Shown here: positions 1 through 8,061 of the stretch, in pieces
How the letters are laid out: the number at the start of each line of letters is the position of its first letter
Position numbering within the stretch: position 1 is the first letter of the stretch
NCBI GenBank assembly: GCA_965248775.1
Contig: OZ252150.1
Span: forward strand, 4,216,001 to 4,280,000
Reading direction: 5' to 3'
Origin: JBHHUI01 sp965248775
GTDB lineage: Bacteria; Chloroflexota; Anaerolineae; Anaerolineales; JBHHUI01
Length of the DNA: 64,000 bases
Translations under genes and position numbers: made by a program
The notes under the pieces: model-generated
The model's input: the letters and a program-made list of their open reading frames with translations, nothing else
What the model was told of the DNA's origin: nothing
Database searches by the model: none

Positions 1-205
1 CAGGGTCACGTTCCAATACTATGCGCTTCGATTCCAGCGTGAACGTGCGCACACCCTCGACGCCAGAAAGTAACTGTGCGACGAAGGAGCCCTCAGCAGC
101 TGCTGCCATGTCCGCATAATGTTCCGCAGCACCATCGATTAATTCCAGATTCGTTTCAATATAGCCCACTAACGGTTCCGGGCCGGGCACGAAATTAAAA
201 TTCAT
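1..205 (-). CDS. NifU N-terminal-like (Nfu) protein, 3' end outside window
   Basis: Reading the minus strand from ATG 205 gives a protein starting MNFNFVPGPEPLVGYIETNL and running off the window edge after about 68 residues. The pattern of a short N-terminal strand, a run of Asp/Ala/Glu, then SFVAQLLSGVEGVRTFTL resembles the NifU_N domain of Fe-S scaffold proteins (usual core: SPLAxxLFxxxGVxxVF). An in-frame GTG at 217 is an alternative start. It lies 15 bases after the folK stop and is the last visible gene of a minus-strand unit. The CxxC-bearing part of an Nfu protein, if any, is not in the window, so the family call is tentative. Confidence 0.5.
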   Translation of the reverse strand, partial: MNFNFVPGPEPLVGYIETNLELIDGAAEHYADMAAAAEGSFVAQLLSGVEGVRTFTLESKRIVLERDP

Positions 206-220
206 CCGTTCGGGCACTGC

Positions 221-712
221 TCAATCCAGCCTTTCATATTTCATGACAACCTCGCCCTCGTCCCGGAGAGCAGCGAGCATCATTGCAACACTCTGGCCCG
301 TCTGCGGGTGCACCCATTCCGCTTCAATATCTGCCAGCGGGCGCAACACAAAGGCGCGTTCAGCGATATGTGGATGCGGCACGGTCAGTTCGGGAGATGA
401 AATTATCTCCTCCCCATAAGCGAGAATGTCTAGATCGATCAGGCGCGGCCCAAAACGACGAGACGGAGTGCGGCCCATATCCTTTTCGATAGTCTTTAAG
501 AAGGTGAGAAGCGCAATAGGTGACAATTCGGTTTGGGCCTGCACGACCATGTTGAGGAACTTCGGCTGGTCAGTTACATAGCGCGGCTCAGTTTCGTAGA
601 CCGCCGACGCGTAGGTCACGTCTACTTGTGGCGGGAGCGCTTGCAAGGCAGCGCGCAAATTCTCTTTGCGCACGCCGATGTTTGTGCCCAGAGCGAGGAA
701 CACGGCCAGCAT
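221..712 (-). CDS. folK: 2-amino-4-hydroxy-6-hydroxymethyldihydropteridine pyrophosphokinase
   Basis: A 163-residue HPPK, which moves pyrophosphate from ATP to 6-hydroxymethyl-7,8-dihydropterin in cytosolic folate synthesis. The N-terminus (LALGTNIGVRKENLRAAL) is the usual HPPK start. The signature RRFGPRLIDLDILAYG carries the Asp pair that binds the two magnesium ions. It is followed by VPHPHIAERAFVLRPLADI, the conserved PHP...RxFVLxPL segment. Length fits the family (about 160). The ATG lies two bases after the stop of the upstream gene at 715, so the two are surely co-transcribed. No other folate gene is seen nearby. Confidence 0.95.
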   Translation of the reverse strand: MLAVFLALGTNIGVRKENLRAALQALPPQVDVTYASAVYETEPRYVTDQPKFLNMVVQAQTELSPIALLTFLKTIEKDMGRTPSRRFGPRLIDLDILAYGEEIISSPELTVPHPHIAERAFVLRPLADIEAEWVHPQTGQSVAMMLAALRDEGEVVMKYERLD

Positions 713-714
713 TA

Positions 715-2403
715 TTATTCGTCCAGCAGAATTACAGGTTCCTGATAGAAGCGCACACGGCGGCGCGCCATCTTATCTGCCAGCATCTTGTTCAGCCAGG
801 AGTTTTTGAGGGCTAGCGGCTCGTCGGATTTAAGCCGTTCCAGATCGGCGTGCAAACGCAGGATACGTCCGGGGATGACAAAGCGGGTGATGCCCGCCGG
901 GAGAAGTTCGCCAGCAGTAGCGGCGTCCAATACTTCCAGCAGCGTAAATTGTGGGAAGATCACCAACAAAGAAACATCCGGGACTTCCGCCAGCAGAATG
1001 CGAAGCTCGGTATTGAGAGTGCGTGTGATTGATCCGACCTCGGTATAGGCAGCGACGAGATCGTTTAGGGCCTTCAGCGGCGACGCACCATCCGCTTCTC
1101 GAGCAAGGAAACCGGTACCATCTGGCCGGATCAGCGAGCACAAGGCCTCACCCGCATCCACAGCTTTCTGCAACTTATCGCTCGGGGCGGGTTCCAATGC
1201 AATCGTTGGCACATTCTCCAAATGTTGAATCAGATCATCTGCGGCCGGCCCGCACACTGCGTGATACCACGTGTGGAGTGCAAGTCGTTGATCGTCGGGC
1301 GAGATCAATTGCACAACGATATGCGGATATTCAAGTTGCTTGAATGCCGTCGTTCGTGTGGCCCCATCGAGCACAACATAGTTGCCCTCCCATTCCACGA
1401 CAAGCGGCGGATTCACCAGGGTGGCCTCTTCTGTGAGTCGTTTCGCGAGATCGTTCACCCGAACGGGATCGTAATTTTCATGTGGCAACACGCGATCCAA
1501 TGGGACAACGCGTAACGAAAGAGGATTGGCTGCCCGCCTTTGATGCAGTCGCTCTATAATTTTTTCCGCCAGTTTGAGCGCAATGTCTCGACCGGCCTTT
1601 TCACTCTCAAACATCTGGCGTGGGAGCGTAATAAGTTTCGGATGTGATATCTCTGGCTCAACAGAGGATGGAAGAACTAGCGCTGCGCCGCGTATTTTGC
1701 CAGTCTCCAGAGATGTTAACAGCGCCTGCATATCAAGCGCATCCAGGCTGCCGGCATTGACTATGTATGCCTGCGGCCCGAGGTGGCTCAGTTTATTTGG
1801 CCCAATCAGTCCACGCGTCTCCGGTGTGGACGGCAAGTGTAAGCTGACATAGTCTGATACTTCCAACAATTCATGCAATTCGCAAAGTTCTACGCCTGCT
1901 TCGAGTGCCAGTTGCGGCGTGAGACGGGGTTGGTGTACAACCACCCGCATGCGAAAGGAACGCGCCCGTTCAGCGATCTCGCGCCCGACATCTCGGAAGC
2001 CGACAATACCGAGCGTTTGGTTAGCAAGCCCCTGCCCGCCGTCCTGATATGCCATATTCAGCATCAGGCCAAAGGTTTGCTCAGCCAAGGCCAGCGTGCG
2101 CGGGTCTGGGACATTTATAACCTCAACCCCCTGCGCACGCGCTGCACTTACACCGAGATGGATTAGAGAAGCGCCTGCTACACCAATTACGTGCAGCTGA
2201 TAAGCATATTCGATTGTGCGATCAGGAACCGGTGTCTCACTGTCTACAATGAGCGCGTTGTAATCGCCGATGGCAGCTTCTAGCTTTTCACCGCGCAACG
2301 CAGGCCGGTGATCAACCTCAGCCACTTCCTGCAGCCGCGCGACGCCCGCTGCATCAAATGGCGATGCAATGAGCACGCGCGGCGGCCCGTTGTTCGAGTT
2401 CAA
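715..2403 (-). CDS. Degenerate D-2-hydroxyacid dehydrogenase-like domain fused to a ParB-like (SbnI/SerK-like) domain
   Basis: 562 residues in two parts. Residues 8-285 have the fold pattern of a D-isomer 2-hydroxyacid dehydrogenase (SerA-like): LGIVGFRDVGREIAERA is the dinucleotide-binding turn, and AYIVNAGS / GAALVLPSS are the late strands. Key residues are missing. The second Gly of GxGxxG is Arg137, the usual catalytic Arg (NxARG) is replaced in NAGS at 216-219, and the catalytic PH is PR at about 261-262. Residues 295-400 are ParB-like, with PHE at 307-309 and LDGATR at 345-350, as in the free-serine kinases SerK and SbnI, which use a Glu in this position. The last 160 residues are unassigned. 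It is the first gene of the unit with folK. Function is unknown; serine or cofactor metabolism is a guess. Confidence 0.7.
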   Translation of the reverse strand: MNSNNGPPRVLIASPFDAAGVARLQEVAEVDHRPALRGEKLEAAIGDYNALIVDSETPVPDRTIEYAYQLHVIGVAGASLIHLGVSAARAQGVEVINVPDPRTLALAEQTFGLMLNMAYQDGGQGLANQTLGIVGFRDVGREIAERARSFRMRVVVHQPRLTPQLALEAGVELCELHELLEVSDYVSLHLPSTPETRGLIGPNKLSHLGPQAYIVNAGSLDALDMQALLTSLETGKIRGAALVLPSSVEPEISHPKLITLPRQMFESEKAGRDIALKLAEKIIERLHQRRAANPLSLRVVPLDRVLPHENYDPVRVNDLAKRLTEEATLVNPPLVVEWEGNYVVLDGATRTTAFKQLEYPHIVVQLISPDDQRLALHTWYHAVCGPAADDLIQHLENVPTIALEPAPSDKLQKAVDAGEALCSLIRPDGTGFLAREADGASPLKALNDLVAAYTEVGSITRTLNTELRILLAEVPDVSLLVIFPQFTLLEVLDAATAGELLPAGITRFVIPGRILRLHADLERLKSDEPLALKNSWLNKMLADKMARRRVRFYQEPVILLDE

Positions 2404-2498
2404 AAATTACCTCACTTGCAGATCTGATTGAGAAAATTGTAACATGTCAACTCGCTCGAAATCATTGGTATTTCTCACGAAACTCGGGCTTTGGGATT

Positions 2499-3628
2499 GT
2501 GTACAACGAGGGTAAACTGGCGCGAATTTCGTATCTGCCTCGATTCATACTTTGGCCCGCACTTATTGCCCCTCTCTTATCGCTTGCGTGCGGCGTAACC
2601 TACAGTGCCGCACCGCCTGCAACGTTCGTTGTTGAAATTCCGATCACAGAATTGGTAACGGCAACTTCAACAGATAACCCAACTGCAACTGTTCCTCCAC
2701 CAACGGCAACACCAACCGCAACACTGCCACCCACAAATACAGCGACTGGACTCCCATCAGAGACTGCCCCCCTGTGGCGACGAGACTACCCACCCCGACA
2801 CCAACAGCGCTCCCAGACACAGCACTGTTATTCACATTCACATCGAGCCTCGCAGGCACGAACGACATCTACATCGCAGCCTTTTACGAGAATACACTGC
2901 AGGACATCACCAATCTATCCAGCCATCCAGCGAATGATCGGCAGTCGCGCATCTCGCCTGACGGCCGCACACTGGCTTTCACTTCCAGCAGAGAGGGTTC
3001 TACACAAATATATCTGATGGAACTTGATGGTTCCAATTTACGACAGCTCACGGAGCAACAAGATGTGCAGGGTGATCCGAGTTGGTCACCCGATGGGAAT
3101 TGGCTGGCATTTACTGCGCTTGTCGACCGAACTCGGGATGTCTTCATTATCTCGTCGAGAGGCGGCGAATCTACCAATGTCACCAATCACCCGGCCCGTG
3201 AGGATTATCCCTGCTTTTCCCCGGACGGAACTCAAATCGCCTTCAGTACCACGCGCGATGGGAACTTTGAAATCTACACGATGAATATTGACGGCAGTAA
3301 TGTGGTGCGCCTTACGGAAGATCCTGCCAAAGATGCAGACCCGGCCTGGTCGCCGGATGGCACACGCATCACATGGGCAACAGAGCGCGACAACAATAAA
3401 GAGATATATATTATGAATTCGGATGGGAGTGGCAAGCTCAATCTTACCGATCACCCTTCCGCTGATTATGGCGTTACGCAGTGGTCTCCCGATGGTGAAT
3501 GGATTGCATTTATCTCCAATCGCACCGGGAATTATGATGTATATGTTGTGCACCCCGATGGCAGCAACCCCATTAATCTGACCAATAGCCCGGCAAGAGA
3601 ATGCTGCCCGGCCTGGCAAAAGCCGTAA
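2499..3628 (+). CDS. TolB-like PD40 beta-propeller lipoprotein, frame interrupted at a C6 run
   Basis: The first frame (2499 onward) gives a lipoprotein signal, SLLSLACG, with a lipobox Cys, then a Thr/Pro linker (NPTATVPPPTATPTATLPPT) typical of surface lipoproteins in Chloroflexota. The frame then turns to nonsense. The -1 frame from about 2771 continues the linker (RLPTPTPTALPDT) into five or six PD40/TolB repeats, each with SPDG/WSPDG and DIYIA/EIYTM strands, to a stop at 3626-3628. The switch falls at CCCCCC (2767-2772). One more C would join both parts into a single protein of about 376 residues. The intact product would be an outward-facing anchored propeller of unknown ligand. A sequencing deletion, a true pseudogene or phase variation are all possible. 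Confidence 0.8.
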
Positions 3629-3647
3629 ACCTTAAACTGCCCGATGC

Positions 3648-3653
3648 TATAAT
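3648..3653 (+). promoter_or_regulatory. -10 element (TATAAT) for the dihydrouridine synthase gene
   Basis: A perfect TATAAT ends eight bases before the ATG at 3662, so transcription would begin at or next to the start codon (leaderless or nearly so). No convincing -35 hexamer is visible in the tail of the upstream gene. Confidence 0.5.
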
Positions 3654-3661
3654 CCAAAGCT

Positions 3662-4660
3662 ATGCAGTCTCCAACATTTTACGTGCGCGAGATTCCCATC
3701 TACGGCGATCTAATCATTTCGCCGATGGATGGATTCTCAGACTTGCCATTTCGCTCCCTGTGCCGAGAGTTAGGTTCGGCAATGAGTTACACTGAGTTCG
3801 TGAATGTAGACGAACTCCAGGGCAAAAAAGGGGGCAGCCCGCGCGCGCATAAAAAACTCGAATACACGAATAGCGAGCGACCGATCGTGTTTCAGATTTA
3901 TGGACATGATGTGGATCGGCTTGTGGAGACGGCTGTACGTTTACAGGAACGCGGCCCCGACATCATCGACATCAACATGGGCTGCTATGTAAAAAAGATC
4001 TCCGAACGCGGCGCCGGCGCGGGTATGTTGCGTTATCCTGATCGCATCGCCTCTTTGTTTCGCCGCCTCAGCCAAGAATTGGACATCCCCACAACCGGGA
4101 AAATTCGGCTGGGCTGGGACGCCGACGAACGCAACTATCTGGATGTTGCGCACGCAATTGCAGACAGTGGTAGCAGCTTGCTGGCCGTACATGGACGCAC
4201 GCGCGCCCAAGCATACAAAGGGGCAGCCGATTGGGACGCCATCGCAGAGATTAAAGCAGCGCTTTCTATCCCAGTCATTGGCAACGGTGATGTGATCTCA
4301 GTCGCAGACATTGATAACATTAAAGCGCACACAGGTTGCGACGGCGTGATGATTGGTCGTGGCGCGATTGGGAACCCCTGGATCTTCAGTCGCAAAGATC
4401 GCCACGACGTTCTGACTTCAGAGAAAGTGAATCTGGTGCGCAAGCATCTGGCTGCCAACCTGGATTTTTATGGTGCCCAGCTCGGCCTGATTTTATTCCG
4501 CAAGCATATCGCCCGCTACGTTCCGGAAAATCCACGCGACCGCGAATGGCGCCTGAGCCTGCTTACATGTGAGCGCGCTGATGAATTTGTCGCTCTTGTC
4601 GAACGGCAGCGCGCTTCCGAATCGCAGCCCCTCACCAAATACCTTCCTCTCGCCGTTTAG
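3662..4660 (+). CDS. dus: tRNA-dihydrouridine synthase
   Basis: 332 residues of the Dus flavoenzyme family, which reduces uridine to dihydrouridine in tRNA with FMN and NADPH. A TIM barrel begins with LIISPMDGFSDLPFR (FMN-binding SPM) and contains IDINMGCYVKK with the catalytic Cys of the NxGC motif. It continues with KIRLGWD, AVHGRTRAQAYKGAADW and IPVIGNGDV, and ends the barrel with GCDGVMIGRGAIGNPWIF. The usual Pro after the catalytic Cys is Tyr here. The C-terminal helical tRNA-binding part is present, so the gene is complete. Which of DusA/B/C it matches cannot be told by eye; the GRGAIGNPWIF style is closest to DusB. Confidence 0.93.
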   Translation: MQSPTFYVREIPIYGDLIISPMDGFSDLPFRSLCRELGSAMSYTEFVNVDELQGKKGGSPRAHKKLEYTNSERPIVFQIYGHDVDRLVETAVRLQERGPDIIDINMGCYVKKISERGAGAGMLRYPDRIASLFRRLSQELDIPTTGKIRLGWDADERNYLDVAHAIADSGSSLLAVHGRTRAQAYKGAADWDAIAEIKAALSIPVIGNGDVISVADIDNIKAHTGCDGVMIGRGAIGNPWIFSRKDRHDVLTSEKVNLVRKHLAANLDFYGAQLGLILFRKHIARYVPENPRDREWRLSLLTCERADEFVALVERQRASESQPLTKYLPLAV

Positions 4661-4785
4661 AACATTCGCCGAGCCACTTGCTTCCTTATGCAATGGACAG
4701 ATTCGGAAACAAGATTGGACAGCACTCGGCTCAAACACCAGCATAAAGTTCTCCAACGAATTGGCGTGACCGCCAAAACTCCCAA

Positions 4786-5766
4786 ATGAATCCCCGCTCA
4801 CGTCGTGGCGTATGGGGCACAATCGGTCTCGTTGTCTTCATAATCATCCTCTTCGCGATCTTCGTTGATCTCGGTGCAGTGAGTCGCCAACTGGTGGATG
4901 CCGATTGGGGTTGGCTCCTGATTGCCTCCGGTACGCTGCTCATTGGAATGGCGGCCTACGCAACGCGCTGGCGCATTATCCTTGCCAACAAAACCGACTG
5001 GTTACCCACGTTTCACGCGGCCAACGCTGGCCTGATGTTAAACATATTTATCCCGCTGCGTGCCGGCGAAGCAGCGCGAATCGTGATGCTCTCACGTGAT
5101 GAACATGTTTCCATGGCAGAGGTAACCTCTAGCTTTGTCGTTGAGCGGCTATTTGAACAAATTATGCGATTGACCGCGCTAGGCGTGGCGGTTCTGTTTG
5201 GCGTGGGAATTTCCATTTCCATTGAAGCAATCAGCGCTGCAGTGCTCATTGTGTTATTTGCGTTCGGGGTGTTGTTCTGGATGGGCACGCACCCGGAACC
5301 AGTCCTGGAGAATTGGCCGCCTCGACTGGCGCGTTTGCCACGTCTTTCAGAGGCCGGAGTGCGCACTCAACTGGAAGGATTACTGGAGGGCCTAAGTAAT
5401 GTTGCTTCCGCCCGCCGGTTGGCAGCGGTAATGCTCTGGTCTTTACTGGCTTGGGTAATCTTCTGGCTCTTCCACCTCTTTGTGCTCTTTGCGTTACAAT
5501 CGACTCTCTCGATAAGAGATACACTTGCAATTGCATTTGGCTCGTTGGCACTTGCCCCGCCTTCCTCGCCATCACAGCCCGGCCTGTACAACGCGGCGAT
5601 AGTTTTACCGCTCTCGCTTGTCGGATTCGATGAGACTTTATTAACTTCGTATACAGTCCTGTTGCAAGGCGTGCAGATCATCTGGATGACCGCGCTGGCA
5701 CTTTGGGGATTAGCAAAAATGGGCACTTCGGTCCGCGAGCTTTTTGTGCAGTCAACACCTGATTAG
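4786..5766 (+). CDS. Flippase-like (UPF0104 / LPG synthase TM-type) membrane protein
   Basis: 326 residues with about eight hydrophobic segments. Family marks are NIFIPLRAGEAARIVML near residue 87 and SSFVVERLFEQIMRLTALG near 115, the conserved GE and ERLxD blocks of the lysylphosphatidylglycerol synthase transmembrane/AglD-like family. Near residue 260 is ALAPPSSPSQPGLYNAA, the usual PxxPGxxG block. Members without a soluble synthase domain have been linked to lipid or glycolipid translocation, but the substrate here is unknown. A paralogue is at 43363-44379. The ATG at 4786 has no strong ribosome binding site. Confidence 0.85.
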   Translation: MNPRSRRGVWGTIGLVVFIIILFAIFVDLGAVSRQLVDADWGWLLIASGTLLIGMAAYATRWRIILANKTDWLPTFHAANAGLMLNIFIPLRAGEAARIVMLSRDEHVSMAEVTSSFVVERLFEQIMRLTALGVAVLFGVGISISIEAISAAVLIVLFAFGVLFWMGTHPEPVLENWPPRLARLPRLSEAGVRTQLEGLLEGLSNVASARRLAAVMLWSLLAWVIFWLFHLFVLFALQSTLSIRDTLAIAFGSLALAPPSSPSQPGLYNAAIVLPLSLVGFDETLLTSYTVLLQGVQIIWMTALALWGLAKMGTSVRELFVQSTPD

Positions 5767-5782
5767 CAGAACATTTTCACAC

Positions 5783-7039
5783 ATGCAAACAACTCACCAT
5801 CCAGCGGCGCGGCGCATCACAACAGCACTTTTTACGGCGCAAAGCTTTAACTCTGCCAGTTTCATAATGATGTTCACGGTCACGCCAATACTGGCAGCCC
5901 AGTTGAGTGGCAACGACGCAGCGGCCGGCATCCCAACCACACTGTCTATGCTTGGCCGCGCACTCATCGCTTATCCCATAGGTTGGTTAATGGATCGGGC
6001 TGGTCGCCGGCTCGGCCTCTCAATCGGTTATTTGCTGATAGCGGTGGGCGCAGCAATTGGAACATATGCGGTGATTCAGGGATCATTTACGCTCTTTCTC
6101 GCTTCGGCTATTTTCCTCGGCATGTCTCGCGGCTCCTCGGAACAATCCCGCTTTGCAGCAGCCGAAGTGCAGCCGGAATCGCGCCGTGCAAAATCAATCG
6201 GTTTGATCGTCTTCGCCGGAACGATGGGTGCAATTGGGGGTCCACTCTTGGTGTCTCCCAGCGAGGCCCTGGCAACCGGCCTCAACCTACCGGGGCTGGC
6301 AGGCCCCTGGTTGATCTCTATCGGATTTGGCTTACTTTCAATGCTGGTCGTATTCGCATGGCTGCGTCCAGACCCACTGGAAATTGGTCGCACACTTGCA
6401 AGTACAGATCAAATCACTGACACACAACAAAACACCGTCTCGCGTACAATTTGGCAAATGTTCGCCAGTCCGTATGTGATCCTTGCGGTTGCTGCCATGG
6501 CTGCCGGACAGCTCGTGATGACCTTGCTGATGGTAATTACACCACTCCACATGGCAAATCACGATCACAGCACGCAAGCCATCTCAGGTGTGATAATGGC
6601 TCACACGCTTGGTATGTTCGGGTTATCTAGCGTCACCGGTTGGCTGATTGACCGCCTGGGGCGCGTACAGATGATTGTGGCCGGGACGCTCGTGCTGGTC
6701 ATTGCCGCCGGCATTGCTCCATTGTCTACATCGTTGCCGATTTTGGGTTTAGCGCTATTCCTACTCGGGCTGGGTTGGAATTTCTGTCATATCGCCGGAT
6801 CATCTCTCCTGGCAGATGCCGTAGCAACCGGCGAACGGGGCCGGGTTGCAGGCGCCAGCGAAGTTTTTATTTCGCTTGCTTCTTCTGCAGGCAGCTTGAG
6901 CACCGGTTTCATCTTTGCCGCCAGTGGTATCGTGGCTGTGAGTCTGGTGGGATTGATTCTTTCGCTGGCGCTTATTCCCCTTACAGGCTGGGCAATTACC
7001 ACGAACCGGCGCGCTTCGCTGACTGCTGTTGGGGATTGA
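5783..7039 (+). CDS. MFS transporter
   Basis: About 418 residues from ATG 5783; an earlier in-frame start at 5744 would overlap the upstream gene. Twelve hydrophobic segments are visible. The loop between segments 2 and 3 reads GWLMDRAGRRLG and the matching loop in the second half reads GWLIDRLGRVQ, the major facilitator motif A in each half. The second half also has LGLGWNFCHIAGSSLLAD and GERGRVAGASEVFIS, often seen in drug-resistance MFS members. Substrate is not predictable. It lies 16 bases after the flippase-like gene and is probably co-transcribed with it. Confidence 0.88.
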   Translation: MQTTHHPAARRITTALFTAQSFNSASFIMMFTVTPILAAQLSGNDAAAGIPTTLSMLGRALIAYPIGWLMDRAGRRLGLSIGYLLIAVGAAIGTYAVIQGSFTLFLASAIFLGMSRGSSEQSRFAAAEVQPESRRAKSIGLIVFAGTMGAIGGPLLVSPSEALATGLNLPGLAGPWLISIGFGLLSMLVVFAWLRPDPLEIGRTLASTDQITDTQQNTVSRTIWQMFASPYVILAVAAMAAGQLVMTLLMVITPLHMANHDHSTQAISGVIMAHTLGMFGLSSVTGWLIDRLGRVQMIVAGTLVLVIAAGIAPLSTSLPILGLALFLLGLGWNFCHIAGSSLLADAVATGERGRVAGASEVFISLASSAGSLSTGFIFAASGIVAVSLVGLILSLALIPLTGWAITTNRRASLTAVGD

Positions 7040-7125
7040 GATTCTATTCATCTCCCCCAAGTAAAATCACGAAAACTGCACTCGTTCTCGATTTAGAATC
7101 AAACAAAACCCCTCTAATAAATAAC

Positions 7126-8061
7126 ATGGATCCTGCTAACAAAATCAAAGAGTTGCAAAAGTCCATAACAGCGCTTGAATCTCAGCGCCCGCTCCTCGGC
7201 GACCAAGTGGTCGATTCAAGCATCGCCGCGCTGCAAAAGGAGATTGCCGGCCTACGACCCGCTTTCACCGAAGAGCGCAAGCTTGTGTCAATGATCTTCT
7301 GCGACATCGTCGGTTCCTCAAGCATGGCGGCCGAACGGGATCCCGAAGACGTGCTGAATATCGTCAACGGCGCGCTGCACGAAATGAACCTGGCCGTCAA
7401 ATCCTGTGGCGGGTCCGTTACCCGCTATATGGGCGACGGTATCCTGGCGGTTTTTGGCGCCCCCAAGGCGCAGGAGCACCATGCAGAGCAGGCCATTCGG
7501 GCGGGCTTGGCGATCCAGGAACGAATTAAAGAGTATGCCGATCTTCAGCGCGAAAAACGAGGTCTGCCCGATTTCAAGGTGCGGGTGGGGATCAATTCCG
7601 GGCGAGTGGTCGGCGGTTCCGTGGGTGGCGAGCAGGGTGAATACACCGTCATCGGAGATGCCGTCAACATGGCAGCTCGGTTTGAGGCCGCCGCACCACC
7701 TGGTGGAGTCCTGATCGGAGAATCTACTTTTCAGTTAGCAGGCGGTGAACGAGGGTTCGAAACCCAGGCTTGGGCGCCCATTGAGGTAAAGGGTAGTCCC
7801 AAGCCCCAGCCAGTTTACCAGGTACTTCGTGCGCTGGCGCTCCCCCGTATTCAGATTGCGTCCCAGGCCCCTTTGACCGGGCGAAGCTCTGAAATGTCCG
7901 CGCTGCAGGCCGGTTACCAGCGCGTTAGCTCGCAACGCAAACCGGAAATCATTCGGGTGATCGGGCCGGCTGGTATTGGAAAATCTCGTCTGCGCCAAGA
8001 ATTCATCACCTGGCTCGATACGCAACAGCCCCACCCCGGGTCAGCCTTGGCAGCGCCCTGA
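7126..8061 (+). CDS. Class III adenylate/guanylate cyclase domain and start of AAA domain (5' part of a frameshifted gene)
   Basis: ATG 7126 opens a short coiled region (KIKELQKSITALESQRPLL) followed by a class III cyclase domain. The first metal-binding Asp is in MIFCDIVGSS, the second in RYMGDGILAVFG, and the transition-state Asn/Arg pair is in IGDAVNMAARFE. The product would be cAMP (or cGMP) made from ATP (or GTP) in the cytosol. A Walker A motif, GPAGIGKSRLRQE, follows near residue 285. The frame ends at TGA 8059-8061, but the -1 frame from about 8031 continues the same protein (next entry). A missing C in ccccaccccggg (8029-8040) explains the break. The intact protein would be about 1,170 residues. 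Confidence 0.85.
   Translation: MDPANKIKELQKSITALESQRPLLGDQVVDSSIAALQKEIAGLRPAFTEERKLVSMIFCDIVGSSSMAAERDPEDVLNIVNGALHEMNLAVKSCGGSVTRYMGDGILAVFGAPKAQEHHAEQAIRAGLAIQERIKEYADLQREKRGLPDFKVRVGINSGRVVGGSVGGEQGEYTVIGDAVNMAARFEAAAPPGGVLIGESTFQLAGGERGFETQAWAPIEVKGSPKPQPVYQVLRALALPRIQIASQAPLTGRSSEMSALQAGYQRVSSQRKPEIIRVIGPAGIGKSRLRQEFITWLDTQQPHPGSALAAP

Noticed and set aside
7745..7775. tRNA T-arm-like GGTTCGAAACC
   Set aside because: It lies in the middle of a well-conserved cyclase reading frame and no acceptor or anticodon stem can be built around it.
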